DNA of 64,000 bases from Streptomyces sp. NBC_00576 (GTDB taxonomy: Bacteria > Actinomycetota > Actinomycetes > Streptomycetales > Streptomycetaceae). The stretch spans positions 1,116,001 through 1,180,000 of the forward strand of contig NZ_CP107780.1 in NCBI RefSeq assembly GCF_036345175.1, in the 5' to 3' direction. Shown in pieces: positions 17,854 through 26,233 of the stretch; position 1 is the stretch's first letter, and every line of letters starts with the position of its first letter. Below the pieces are notes generated by a model. That model worked only from the letters and a program-made list of their open reading frames with translations. It had not been told where the DNA came from and searched no databases. The translations under genes and the position numbers were made by a program.

Positions 17854-19023
17854 CTAAGCCTGTTGACCTTGTTTGAGGATCTCTTCATAGAGTCTTACCG
17901 TCCGCCGGGCCACCGCGTCCCAGCCGAACTCCCCCACCGCACGCTCCCGTCCGGCCTCCCCCATGCGCCGCGCCGCCTCCGGATCACCGAGCACGGAGTC
18001 CAGGGCCCGTGCGAGGTCCGCCTCGAACGCCCCCAGGTCCTCGCCCAGGGACACGAGTACGCCGGTCTTCCCGTCCTCGACGACCTCGGGAATGCCGCCG
18101 ACCCGCGAGGCCACGACGGGAGTTCCGCAGGCCATCGCCTCCAGATTGACGATGCCAAGCGGCTCGTACACCGAAGGGCAGACGAACACGGCCGCGTGGG
18201 TGAGGAGTTGGATGACGTCCGGGCGCGGCAGCATCTGCGGGATCCAGAAGACGCCCTCGCGTACGGCGCTCAGTTCCTGGAAGAGTTCACGGAACTCCCG
18301 GTCGATCTCCGGGGTGTCCGGGGCACCCGCGCACAGCACGACCTGGGCCGCCGGGTCGATGTCCCGTACCGCGCGCAGCAGATGGGGCACGCCCTTCTGG
18401 CGGGTGATGCGGCCGACGAACAGGACGTAGGGGCGAGTTGGGTCGACGCCGATCCGGGTGAGGGCGTCCGTGCCGTGGTCGGGCTGGTAGAGGGTGGTGT
18501 CGATGCCGTTGTGCACGACATGGACGGTGGCCGGGTCGAGGGCCGGGTAACAGGCGAGGATGTCCTCGCGCATGGCCCCGGACACGGCGATCACGGCGTC
18601 GGCGGCCTCGATCGCGGTGCGCTCGGCCCAGCTCGACAGGGCGTACCCGCCGCCGAGTTGCTCGGCCTTCCAGGGGCGCAGGGGCTCCAGGGAGTGCGCG
18701 GTCATCACGTGCGGGACGCCGTACAGGAGCTTGGCGAAGTGGCCGGCGAGGTTGGCGTACCAGGTGTGGGAGTGGACGAGTTCGCGGCCTTCGAGGGCGG
18801 CGGCGATGGACAGGTCCGTGGAGAAGGTGCGCAGCGCGTCGTTGCTCCCGTCGAGCGCCGGCCAGGACCGGTGCCGGATGACGCCGACTCCGCGGCCCTC
18901 GCCCCAGCAGTGCACCTCCAGGTCGGTGAGGGCGCCCAACTCCCGGGCGAGGAACTCGACATGGACACCCGCGCCGCCGTACACATCCGGCGGATACTCC
19001 CGGGTCAACAGGCCCACACGCAC
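17854..19023 (-). CDS. glgA: ADP-glucose-dependent GT4 glycosyltransferase (glycogen or maltose-1-phosphate synthase)
   Basis: A 389-residue GT-B enzyme: TREYPPDVYGGAGVHVEFL at the N-terminus holds the donor loop, VHSHTWYANLAG follows, and the C-terminal domain has FVGRITRQKGVPHLL and the E-x7-E motif in PSVYEPLGIVNLEAMACG. Length and pairing with glgC match mycobacterial Rv1212c/GlgM, shown to make alpha-maltose-1-phosphate from ADP-glucose for the GlgE pathway, rather than the longer classical GlgA. Streptomyces also uses GlgE, so the GlgM role is plausible. The frame starts at GTG or ATG MRVGLLTREYPP; this start is standard for the family. Confidence 0.9.
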   Translation of the reverse strand: MRVGLLTREYPPDVYGGAGVHVEFLARELGALTDLEVHCWGEGRGVGVIRHRSWPALDGSNDALRTFSTDLSIAAALEGRELVHSHTWYANLAGHFAKLLYGVPHVMTAHSLEPLRPWKAEQLGGGYALSSWAERTAIEAADAVIAVSGAMREDILACYPALDPATVHVVHNGIDTTLYQPDHGTDALTRIGVDPTRPYVLFVGRITRQKGVPHLLRAVRDIDPAAQVVLCAGAPDTPEIDREFRELFQELSAVREGVFWIPQMLPRPDVIQLLTHAAVFVCPSVYEPLGIVNLEAMACGTPVVASRVGGIPEVVEDGKTGVLVSLGEDLGAFEADLARALDSVLGDPEAARRMGEAGRERAVGEFGWDAVARRTVRLYEEILKQGQQA

Positions 19024-19059
19024 CCAGAACCCCCTTCTCAGCGGCTGGTTCCCACATGG

Positions 19060-19854
19060 TCACCCAGATACGGCGCCCGGGGAAGACCACGGGTTCCTAG
19101 TGAAGCAGCAGTCGCCGCAGAGCCCGCCGCCGGGCACCCGGTAGTAGAGGCAGCAGCTGCGTCGCCGGAAGGAGCCGCCGGTGAGGGTGCCGGTCGGGGC
19201 GAGGCGGGGGTGGGTGAACAGTTCCGCGGCGAGGGCGAGGGCGCGGGTGCCGGCATCCGTGCCCGCGCCGCGTGCCCAGCGCTCGACCTCGCGGGCCGCG
19301 CCGGCCAGCGCAGAGCCCGCGTTGCCCCACAGCAGGCCCTCCGCGACCCCGTACCGGGCGTGCAGGGCCGCGTTGAGGGGTTCCAGATGCCCTCGTACGA
19401 CGAGGTCCGCGACCGTCGCCGCGTCGGCCGCGCGGGAGTGTACTTCCAACAGCCACAGGTCGTCGGGGGCGCTCGCGGCGGCGTCCCAGTGGAGCAGTCG
19501 AGGGTCGAGATCGGGGACGCTGCCGTACAGGACGGCGCAGCCGAGGGCGACGGACCACAGCCGGGCCGCGAGCGCCTGTTGGGCGATCGACGCGGAAACC
19601 CGCAGCTCAGAGGTGTGGATACGATCTGCGACCAAATGGACACGGAAAGTTATGGAATCCGCGTAAACATCCTCGGTGCGATGTGCGTACGCCTGCGCGA
19701 GTGTCGGCGGCGGATCGGCGGGGGCTCCGGCCGTGCGTAGTACGAAGAAGCCGCCGAGCGGTCGCAGTGCCGCGAGATCGGGGTCGAGGTCCACGAGAGG
19801 AAGTAGTACCAGGTCGGACAGTGGCTGAGAGCAGCAGCGCCCTCCCCGCGTCAC
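19060..19854 (-). CDS. FhuF-like (2Fe-2S) ferric iron reductase-type protein
   Basis: About 264 residues with the FhuF C-terminal cluster motif RRSCCLYYRVPGGGLCGDCCF: a CC pair followed by CxxC, which holds a 2Fe-2S centre in siderophore-iron reductases. The middle shows TFRVHLVADRI-type strands and QQALAARLWSVALGCAVLYG, a family hallmark. Probably cytosolic, releasing iron from ferric siderophores. No siderophore genes are nearby. The start is taken at the GTG at 19854; the upstream ribosome site is only moderate. It precedes glgA by 36 bases on the same strand, which could be read-through rather than a functional operon. Confidence 0.82.
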   Translation of the reverse strand: MTRGGRCCSQPLSDLVLLPLVDLDPDLAALRPLGGFFVLRTAGAPADPPPTLAQAYAHRTEDVYADSITFRVHLVADRIHTSELRVSASIAQQALAARLWSVALGCAVLYGSVPDLDPRLLHWDAAASAPDDLWLLEVHSRAADAATVADLVVRGHLEPLNAALHARYGVAEGLLWGNAGSALAGAAREVERWARGAGTDAGTRALALAAELFTHPRLAPTGTLTGGSFRRRSCCLYYRVPGGGLCGDCCFTRNPWSSPGAVSG

Positions 19855-20021
19855 CCACCCTGGGGAGGACCTGGGACCCGGCGTACTCCATCGGCAGTAG
19901 GACCCAATGAATGCTCTGGTACGACGCGGTGGCGTGCGCGAGGGGGGATCGTAGTGACTATGGAAGCCGACCGTTCGCCGCGCCGGGCCCCTGGCCCGCG
20001 CCGCACGCAGAGGAGTTGCTC

Positions 20022-21215
20022 ATGAGCGCCCTCGCGTTGTCCATCCTGCTGTCGCTCGTCTCCGCTGTCGCCTACGCGGGCGGAGCGATCGTGCAGGAGC
20101 GTGTCGCGGACTCCGAACACGGCGCGTCCTACGCTCCGATGCGCAGGCCGGTCTGGTGGGCCGCCGTGGCTCTGAACGGCTTCGGCGGAGTGCTGCACGT
20201 GGTGGCGCTGGCGTACGGGCCGCTGAGCGTCGTCCAGCCGATGGGCGCCCTGACCATCGTGTTCGCGCTGCCGATGGCGGCTCTGTTCGTGCGCCGCAAG
20301 GCCGGGGCGACCGCCTGGCGGGGCGCGATCATGGCGACGGTGGGACTCGCGGGTCTGCTGTCCCTGGTCGGCACGTCCGAGGCGCAGTCCCTGGGCACCA
20401 CCGAGCGGGTGTTGCTGGCCGTGGTCAGCGGCTCCGTGGTGGTGACACTGATGGTGGCGGGCCGCGCGGCGCACCGGCACCCGGCGGTGCGCAGCACGCT
20501 GCTCGCGGTCGCGTCCGGTATCGCCTTCGGAATGTCGTCGGTGTTCACGAAGGTGGTCGCCGTGGACTGGACCGGCGGCCTCACGGCCGCGGATCTGCCC
20601 ACGCTGGCCCTGATCGCCGTGCTCGGTGCCTCCGGTCTGCTGCTCTCGCAGGCGGCCTACCGGGGCGGCGGCCTCGCGGCACCGCTGGCGACGCTGACGG
20701 TCGTGAACCCGGTGGTGGCGGCGGCGGTCGGCATCACGATGTTCGGCGAAACGTTCCGGTACGGCACCACGGGCACCATCCTCGCGCTGAGCTGCGGCGT
20801 GGTCGCGGCGGGCGGCCTGATCCTCCTCACCACGGAGCGGCTGCAGCACGCCACGCACACGGACGCGCCGCCCTCTGCGTTTCCTTCCCCTGCTTCCACT
20901 GCTTCGGCACCCTCGGTACCGGAACAGGCCGAGGCCGGACACGAGAAGGCGGCGGCGGTGAGCGAGGTGAGCGAGGAGTCCCCCGGGCCGGTCGTGGCCG
21001 AGGCGCTGTCGGCCGGTCTCCCGACGCTCGCGGACCTCCCCCCGCAGTCCGGTCCCGCCGCCCACGAGGACGACCTGCTACCGGCCGCGCCCCCGGCGTC
21101 CGCGCAGGACGCGCCCGCCCAGGTGCCCATCCGCTGCGGGGCGTTCTACGGCATCCCCTACGTGCCGATCCCGGCACCCGATCGGGGCCGGCACCGCACG
21201 CGGGTCAAATCCTGA
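20022..21215 (+). CDS. DMT-superfamily (EamA-like) membrane transporter
   Basis: A 397-residue integral membrane protein with about nine hydrophobic segments between residues 3 and 285 (SALALSILLSLVSAVAYAGG, GALTIVFALPMAALFV, and so on), typical of small-metabolite exporters of the EamA/DMT type. The last 110 residues are Pro/Ala/Glu-rich and probably disordered, without known domains. The ATG follows AGAGGAG; the open frame extends 111 bases upstream but without a ribosome site. Its last 11 bases overlap the end of the convergent M23 gene. Substrate unknown. Confidence 0.85.
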   Translation: MSALALSILLSLVSAVAYAGGAIVQERVADSEHGASYAPMRRPVWWAAVALNGFGGVLHVVALAYGPLSVVQPMGALTIVFALPMAALFVRRKAGATAWRGAIMATVGLAGLLSLVGTSEAQSLGTTERVLLAVVSGSVVVTLMVAGRAAHRHPAVRSTLLAVASGIAFGMSSVFTKVVAVDWTGGLTAADLPTLALIAVLGASGLLLSQAAYRGGGLAAPLATLTVVNPVVAAAVGITMFGETFRYGTTGTILALSCGVVAAGGLILLTTERLQHATHTDAPPSAFPSPASTASAPSVPEQAEAGHEKAAAVSEVSEESPGPVVAEALSAGLPTLADLPPQSGPAAHEDDLLPAAPPASAQDAPAQVPIRCGAFYGIPYVPIPAPDRGRHRTRVKS

Positions 21216-22401
21216 CGCCGCCGGCCCTGAGATAGGCCACCGGATCGATGTCGCTACCGAAGCCGGGCCCCGTCCGCACCTCGAAGTGCAGATGCGGGCC
21301 CGTGCTGTTGCCCGTGGAGCCGGAGCGCCCGATGCGCTGCCCGACCGACACCGACCCGCCCGCCTTCACGGAGATCGCGGACAGATGCGCGTACTGCGAG
21401 TAGCGCCCGTCGGCGTGCCGGATCACCACCTGGTAGCCGAACGACCCGCCCCAGCCCGCGTCGACGACCTCGCCCGCCGCGACCGCCTTCACGGAGGTCC
21501 CGGTGGGCACCGGGAAGTCGACGCCCGTGTGGTAGCCCTTCGACCAGGAGGAACCCGCCTTGTGGTACGGCGTCCCGGTCGCGGCGCCGACGGGCGCGGC
21601 GAGCGTGGTGGTGGTCGTGGGGGCCTTCGGCGCGGCCTTCTCAGCCGGGCGGGAAGGGGCCTTCGGCGCGGGGGGCTTCTGAGCCGGGCGCGAAGGGGCT
21701 TTCTCCGTCCTGGACTTGCGCGCGGGCTCGGCAGTGGCGGGCGCGTGGGGTGCGGCCTTCGTACGGAGGTCGAGTCGCTGGCCGGGGACGATCAGGTCGG
21801 GATCGGCGCCTACCGTCGTGCGGTTTGCGGCGTACAGACCCCGCCAGCCGCCCCGGACGTTCCGGTCGTCCGCGATGCCGGAGAGCGTGTCGCCGTGCAC
21901 GACGGTGTACATCTCGGCGGTGCCCGCCCGGGACTGGGGCGTGGTCTGCGGCTTCACGTCACGAACGGTCCGCTGGGACTTCCGTTCGGAGCCGCCCGAG
22001 GGCCTGATGTCCGGGGTGTCACCACCGCGCGTGAGACCGGCGCGGACCGAGCAGGCGGGCCAGGCGCCGGGGCCCTGCCCCTTGAGCACCTTCTCGGCCA
22101 CGGCTATCTGCTGGTCCTGGGTGGCCAGATCCGCGCGTCCCGCGTAGACCGTGCCGCCGTACGCCTCCCAGGTGGACTGGCTGAACTGGAGCCCGCCGTA
22201 ATACCCGTTGCCGGTGTTGGTATTCCAGTCGTTCGTGGACTCACAGGCGGCGACCTTGTTCCAGGTCGCCACGTCCGCCGCGTCCGCCGCTCCGGCACCG
22301 ACGAACGGGAGCGCGATGCCTGCGCTGCCCGCGGTCACGGTGAGAGAGGCTCGGTTGATCCGGTTCGGCTGGTACCGGCGGTGCTTGCCGCGTACGGCCA
22401 T
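21205..22401 (-). CDS. Secreted Rpf-like transglycosylase / LysM / M23 peptidase
   Basis: A 398-residue cell-wall hydrolase with three modules. Residues about 43-117 form a resuscitation-promoting-factor type transglycosylase with the catalytic Glu in AACESTNDWN (Glu 54) and GYYGGLQFSQSTWEAYGG. A LysM peptidoglycan-binding repeat lies at about 164-212 (YTVVHGDTLSGIA). After a Pro/Lys/Ala linker comes a LytM/M23 endopeptidase (about 290-398) with YHTGVDFPVP and GPHLHFEVRTG supplying zinc ligands. The N-terminal signal MAVRGKHRRYQPNRINRASL is typical of Streptomyces Rpf proteins. I looked for a ydaO (c-di-AMP) riboswitch upstream, common before such genes, and did not see one. Confidence 0.93.
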   Translation of the reverse strand: MAVRGKHRRYQPNRINRASLTVTAGSAGIALPFVGAGAADAADVATWNKVAACESTNDWNTNTGNGYYGGLQFSQSTWEAYGGTVYAGRADLATQDQQIAVAEKVLKGQGPGAWPACSVRAGLTRGGDTPDIRPSGGSERKSQRTVRDVKPQTTPQSRAGTAEMYTVVHGDTLSGIADDRNVRGGWRGLYAANRTTVGADPDLIVPGQRLDLRTKAAPHAPATAEPARKSRTEKAPSRPAQKPPAPKAPSRPAEKAAPKAPTTTTTLAAPVGAATGTPYHKAGSSWSKGYHTGVDFPVPTGTSVKAVAAGEVVDAGWGGSFGYQVVIRHADGRYSQYAHLSAISVKAGGSVSVGQRIGRSGSTGNSTGPHLHFEVRTGPGFGSDIDPVAYLRAGGVRI

Positions 22402-22730
22402 GGAAGAGCCCCCCTCAGCTATGCCAGGAGCCGCAAAAGTAGATGCTGCTAACAGGCCATGACAAGACGGCAAATCAGCCTCGTTGCGGCCGAAGCACAT
22501 CTGAGGGGATATCGAAGTGGCAGGGAATACGGGCCGGTTGCGCGAATGCTGAGGCAGGTGGGGGTGCTGGTGCGTATCTGCGTACGCAGGAACGGCGGAC
22601 CCGGATATGCGGTCGGCGTACCGGCACGTCAGGATGGCCCGAAGGGCAATACTGGCGAGCACGAACGGCACCACCGTTTCCAGGACCCACCGGCACCACC
22701 GTTTTCCAGGACCCACTAGGAGCCATCCGC
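22402..22730. promoter_or_regulatory. Divergent regulatory region between M23 gene and gnd
   Basis: This 329-base gap holds no supported gene. It must contain promoters for the cell-wall hydrolase and gnd. Apart from the tandem repeat at 22666-22716 I note GTGCGTATCTGCGTACGCAG near 22567, a partly palindromic stretch that could bind a regulator. Confidence 0.45.
22666..22716 (+). repeat. Tandem 25/26-bp duplication in the gnd leader
   Basis: Two head-to-tail copies of a CGGCACCACCGTTT...CCAGGACCCAC unit; the second has one additional T in the T-run and is otherwise identical. The second copy ends about 14 bases before the gnd start, next to its AGGAG ribosome site. Confidence 0.9.
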
Positions 22731-24170
22731 ATGAGCAACTCAGCCCAGATCGGCGTCACAGGACTAGCGGTGATGGGCCGCAACCTCGCCCGCAACTTCG
22801 CGCGCAACGGCTACACGGTCGCGCTGCACAACCGGACGGCGGCGCGCACGCACGCTCTGGTCGAGGAGTTCGGAACCGAGGGCGACTTCATCGCGGCCGA
22901 CACCGCCAAGGAGTTCGTGGCCGCGCTGGAACGGCCGCGCCGCCTGGTCGTCATGGTGAAGGCCGGTGAGCCGACCGACGCGGTGATCCAGGAGTTCGCC
23001 CCGCTCCTGGAGCCCGGCGACATGATCATCGACGGCGGCAACGCGCACTTCGCGGACACCCGGCGCCGGGAGCGCGACCTGCGTGAGCAGGGCATCCACT
23101 TCGTCGGCATGGGCGTCTCCGGCGGCGAGGAGGGCGCGCTGCTCGGCCCGAGCATCATGCCCGGCGGCCCGGTCGAGTCGTACGACTCGCTCGGTCCGAT
23201 GCTGGAGAAGATCTCCGCGAAGGCGGCGGACGGCACCCCCTGTGTGTCGCACGTGGGTGCGGACGGCGCCGGGCACTTCGTGAAGATGGTCCACAACGGC
23301 ATCGAGTACGCCGACATGCAGCTGATCGGCGAGGCGTACCAGCTGCTGCGCGATGTCGCCGGGTACTCCCCCGCGCAGATCGCCGACATCTTCCGCACCT
23401 GGAACACCGGCCGTCTCGACTCCTACCTGATCGAGATCACCGCCGAGGTGCTGTCGCACGTGGACGCGGCGACGGGCAAGCCGTTCGTGGACGTGGTGGT
23501 GGACCAGGCCGAGCAGAAGGGCACCGGCCGCTGGACCGTGCAGATCGCCCTCGACCTGGGCGTGCCGGTGTCGGGCATCGCCGAGGCGGTCTTCGCCCGC
23601 TCGCTGTCCGGCCACGCGGCGCTGCGTGAGGCGTCGCGCGGGCTGGCCGGCCCGAAGGCGACCCCGCTGAGCGAGTCGGAGGCCGCGGCCTTCGCCGACC
23701 GTGTCGAGCAGGCGCTGTACGCGTCGAAGATCGTGTCGTACACGCAGGGCTTCCACGAGATCGCGGCGGGCGGCGCCGAGTACGACTGGAACATCGACCT
23801 GGGTGCCGTCTCCGCCCTGTGGCGTGGCGGCTGCATCATCCGGGCGGCCTTCCTGGACCGTATCCGCGCCGCGTACGACACGCGGGCGGACCTGCCGAGC
23901 CTGCTCTCCGACGACACGTTCGCTCAGGAGATCGCGGCGGCACAGGACGACTGGCGCGAGGTGCTGGTCGCGGCAACCCGTCAGGGTGTCCCGACTCCGG
24001 GCTTCGCCGCGGCCCTCGCGTACTACGACGCGCTGCGCGCAGAACGCCTGCCGGCCGCGCTGACCCAGGGCCAGCGCGACTTCTTCGGCGCGCACACCTA
24101 CCGCCGCACGGACCGCGAGGGCGCGTTCCACACGCTGTGGGGCGGCGACCGGTCCGAGGTCACCGGCTGA
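22731..24170 (+). CDS. gnd: 6-phosphogluconate dehydrogenase, decarboxylating, NADP-type
   Basis: Converts 6-phosphogluconate to ribulose-5-phosphate with NADP in the oxidative pentose phosphate pathway. The 479-residue length is that of the long (E. coli-like) class. VTGLAVMGRNLARN (about 9-22) is the dinucleotide fold and LHNRT (33-36) suits NADP. The signature GADGAGHFVKMVHNGIEY carries Lys 185 and Asn 189 of the active site; C-terminal YTQGFHEIAAG and RGGCIIRAAFL are the dimer-swapped part. The ATG follows CTAGGAG; the frame is open 288 bases further upstream, across the tandem repeat, but without family similarity. Confidence 0.96.
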   Translation: MSNSAQIGVTGLAVMGRNLARNFARNGYTVALHNRTAARTHALVEEFGTEGDFIAADTAKEFVAALERPRRLVVMVKAGEPTDAVIQEFAPLLEPGDMIIDGGNAHFADTRRRERDLREQGIHFVGMGVSGGEEGALLGPSIMPGGPVESYDSLGPMLEKISAKAADGTPCVSHVGADGAGHFVKMVHNGIEYADMQLIGEAYQLLRDVAGYSPAQIADIFRTWNTGRLDSYLIEITAEVLSHVDAATGKPFVDVVVDQAEQKGTGRWTVQIALDLGVPVSGIAEAVFARSLSGHAALREASRGLAGPKATPLSESEAAAFADRVEQALYASKIVSYTQGFHEIAAGGAEYDWNIDLGAVSALWRGGCIIRAAFLDRIRAAYDTRADLPSLLSDDTFAQEIAAAQDDWREVLVAATRQGVPTPGFAAALAYYDALRAERLPAALTQGQRDFFGAHTYRRTDREGAFHTLWGGDRSEVTG

Positions 24171-24201
24171 AAATCGCCACCGACGGCGGTACGGCATGAC
24201 A

Positions 24202-24526
24202 GTGGGCGGTCGGGTTTCCCCGGCCGCCCACTTGGCATTCCTGCCTCGCCTCCGTCTCAGGACAGCGGCGGGCCCGGTGCGGGGTCGGGAGACCGGCTCT
24301 CCACCGGCGGACAGCGTGGATGGTGGGCGGCCGGGGTCTCCCTGGCCGCCATCTGGCATTCCTCCCCCGCGTCAGGACAGCGGCGGACCCGGTTCCGGGT
24401 CGGGTGACCGGCTCTTCACCGGCGAACAGCGTGGATGGTGGGCGGCCGGGGTCTCCCGGCCGCCCACCTGGCGTTCCTGCTCCGCCTCCGCTTCAGGACA
24501 GCGGCGGACCCGGCTCCGGGTCGGGC
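24202..24526. repeat. Three tandem ~118-bp repeats, each with a terminator hairpin
   Basis: Units begin at 24202, 24323 and 24438 (spacing 121 and 115). Each starts with a GTGGGCGG-CGGG...CCCG-CCGCCCAC hairpin, continues through TGGCATTCCT, CAGGACAGCGGCGG and GGGTCGGG, and in the first two ends GACCGGCTC...ACAGCGTGGAT. The third unit runs into the 3' end of the Pro-rich gene, whose stop codon lies inside it. It seems the end of that gene plus its terminator was amplified. The first hairpin also lies where gnd needs a terminator. Confidence 0.85.
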
Positions 24527-24705
24527 GTCGGCTCAGGGCCCGGTGGCTGCGGGATGGGCGAGGGGGCGGGATCCGGGGGCGGGACCGGAGTCGGTCCCGG
24601 GGGTTCCGGATCGGGGCCCGGCGGGGGACCGGGAGTCGGGTCCGGGAAGGGGCCGGGGGTGGGGCCCGGCGGTACGGGGCGGGGATACGGGTCCGGTTGC
24701 GTCAC
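24493..24705 (-). CDS. Small proline-rich protein, 70 aa
   Basis: A GTG start preceded by GGAGG five bases away, then 70 residues composed almost wholly of Pro, Gly, Asp and Glu with PxP and PDPxPGP repeats (MTQPDPYPRPVPPGPTPGP at the start, GPEPTPDPEPGPPLS at the end). No known domain; predicted extended and disordered. Similar tiny Pro-rich proteins occur in Streptomyces, role unknown. The low complexity means chance remains possible, but the ribosome site and the duplicated 3' end argue for a gene. Confidence 0.55.
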   Translation of the reverse strand: MTQPDPYPRPVPPGPTPGPFPDPTPGPPPGPDPEPPGPTPVPPPDPAPSPIPQPPGPEPTPDPEPGPPLS

Positions 24706-24802
24706 GGTGTCCTCCAGCCAGTGGGTACGTCGGCTCTGGACTCATTCCCCGCGTACCCGGCGCACGCGCCGCCACTCACTCCGTCGCGCTACGCGCGCGG
24801 GA

Positions 24803-25140
24803 GGCCTGTCCGGCGGATCAGGTCGGTGGAAAGCAGCGGCGCCTCATCAGCGCACGTGAGCGGGGCGAGGCGCGTCCGACGGCAAGGCGGAGCAAGGCGG
24901 CCGAGGCTGGCCATCAGCCGCTCCGCGGAGGGCGAACGGAGCGATGGACCCTGGGTGAGCCCCGGTCACCCGGCCTCGGCGGCCCGTGCCGCCGCCAGGC
25001 CTGACCTGGGACTGGGACTGGACAAGCGCCGGCACCGCCATCGCCAGCCGCGCCTCGTCAGGCGACGCGCAGCGACGGGGACTCATCCAGGAGAGGGCGC
25101 GCCCTGCCCCACGTCCCTGGCACGATCCGCCGGACAGGCC
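24803..25140. repeat. 338-bp segment bounded by 17-bp perfect inverted repeats
   Basis: GGCCTGTCCGGCGGATC at 24803-24819 and its exact reverse complement at 25124-25140. The interior has no transposase frame and I find no target-site duplication outside. It could be a small non-autonomous element (MITE-like) or paired recombination or protein-binding sites. Confidence 0.6.
24949..25043 (-). repeat. Echo of the Asp/Glu racemase 3' end
   Basis: About 95 bases are clearly similar to 25139-25236, which encodes the last 30 or so residues of the racemase; shared blocks include AGGCCTGGCGGCGG and GGCACGGGCCGCCGAG. The frame upstream also reads SPDEARLAMAVPAL, like a racemase C-terminus, so this may be the last trace of a second, lost racemase gene rather than a simple duplication. 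Confidence 0.6.
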
Positions 25141-25154
25141 CTGGGTAACCACGG

Positions 25155-25808
25155 TCACCCGGACTCGGCGGCCCGTGCCGCCGCCGCGCCCGCCGCCAGG
25201 CCTGGACGGGGGCTGGACAGCACCGGCACCGGGGTCGTCGTCAGCAGCTGCGCCGGGGTCATGGAGGCCTGGGCGAGGATGATCGCGTCGGCGCTGTCGC
25301 CGGGGACCGAGTCCACCGCGTCGGCCACGGAACGTACGTAGCCCTGCGTGTCGCCGGCCTGGAAGAGGGCCCAGGCGCCGTCCACCAACAGTCTCCGTAC
25401 GTCGGCGGGGAGTCCGGCGCGCCGTGCTTCCTCCTCGACGAGGGCCACCGTGGGCCCGAACGTGCTCTCCGAGGTCGCGACGACGACCACCCTCGGGCCG
25501 ATGGCCACCGCGGCGGCGGCCATCGGACGGTCGACCCGCAACATGGGCACCCCGACCGCCTCGGCGGCCGCCTCCGCGACACCGCCGATGGAGGAGCAGG
25601 TGCAGAGCACGGCAACGGCGCCTTCGGCGACGGCCTGCTCCAGGACGGCCCGGACGTCACCGGCCACGGCGTCGGGCCCGTCGGCCCGGGCCCTGGTCAG
25701 CAGGTCCTCGTGGACGAAGTGGGCGAGTTCCAGGCCCTGGTGGTCTGCGTCGCGCAGGGCGTCGAACACCGGGACGTGGAGGGGCGAGGTGTGCAGAAGG
25801 GCGAGCAC
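25155..25808 (-). CDS. Aspartate/glutamate racemase family protein
   Basis: A 217-residue protein of the Asp/Glu/hydantoin racemase fold. AVLCTCSSIGGVAEAAAEA carries the first catalytic Cys, VVVVATSESTFGPTVALVE the phosphate-type loop; where a second Cys is usual (LAQAS near residue 180) there is Ala/Ser, so it may not be a two-base racemase. Relatives include maleate isomerase and arylmalonate decarboxylase-like enzymes. The GTG at 25808 begins LALLHTSPLHVPVFDAL, right for the family. No pathway partner is obvious. Confidence 0.82.
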   Translation of the reverse strand: MLALLHTSPLHVPVFDALRDADHQGLELAHFVHEDLLTRARADGPDAVAGDVRAVLEQAVAEGAVAVLCTCSSIGGVAEAAAEAVGVPMLRVDRPMAAAAVAIGPRVVVVATSESTFGPTVALVEEEARRAGLPADVRRLLVDGAWALFQAGDTQGYVRSVADAVDSVPGDSADAIILAQASMTPAQLLTTTPVPVLSSPRPGLAAGAAAARAAESG

Positions 25809-25833
25809 GGTGAGCAGGGTCCCTTGTCTGACG

Positions 25834-26178
25834 TCAGAAGCGGTCGGGGTGCGCCGCGAGCCACTCCTTGGCGGCCCGGAGCAGATCGGGGTCCGCCGCC
25901 GGGGCCTCTGCCGGGTGACGCTCGGCCCACTTCACGACGTACGGGCACAGCGGCGCCACGACGATGCCCTCGCGGGCGGCCATGAGGTACAGCTCGCGGG
26001 CCAGTGAGCCCGCGATGCCCTTCCCCTCGTGCGCCGGCTCGACGATCGTGTGGACGGGGACCAGCGCGCGCCCGCGCGCAGCCAGCACAAAGTACGCGAT
26101 GTGGCCCACGACTTCCCCCGCCGCCACCGCCTCCAGGCGGCCTGCCGGTCGGTCGTCGCGGATCTCGATGTCGCTCAT
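25834..26178 (-). CDS. Small GNAT-type N-acetyltransferase (YidJ-like)
   Basis: A 114-residue compact GNAT of the short COG2388 type: AGRLEAVAAGEVVGHIAYFV, then VHTIVEPAHEGKGIAGSLAR with the acetyl-CoA loop, and VVAPLCPYVVKWAERHPA. Such proteins acetylate small or protein substrates; targets are mostly unknown. The ATG is chosen by GAGGAG seven bases upstream; a slightly earlier ATG (MRSVS) is in frame. It follows panD by 55 bases on the same strand. Confidence 0.85.
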   Translation of the reverse strand: MSDIEIRDDRPAGRLEAVAAGEVVGHIAYFVLAARGRALVPVHTIVEPAHEGKGIAGSLARELYLMAAREGIVVAPLCPYVVKWAERHPAEAPAADPDLLRAAKEWLAAHPDRF

Positions 26179-26233
26179 GGACACACTCCTCATCAGGTCC
26201 TCGGGTCGCCGGACGCACCCGCTCGCCGGACGG

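Larger units (their letters stand above)
24706..25154. other. Noncoding patch with inverted repeat and gene-end echo
   Basis: No credible gene in 449 bases. The patch contains a 17-bp perfect inverted repeat pair bounding 24803-25140 and, inside it, an approximate copy of the 3' end of the neighbouring racemase gene. The two are listed separately. Confidence 0.7.

Noticed and set aside
22402..22640. ydaO (c-di-AMP) riboswitch before the Rpf-like hydrolase
   Set aside because: The expected conserved segments are not visible in the leader.
24196..25341. Long plus-strand frame across the repeat-rich gap
   Set aside because: Arises from G/C-rich repeats; crosses hairpins and the opposite-strand racemase end.
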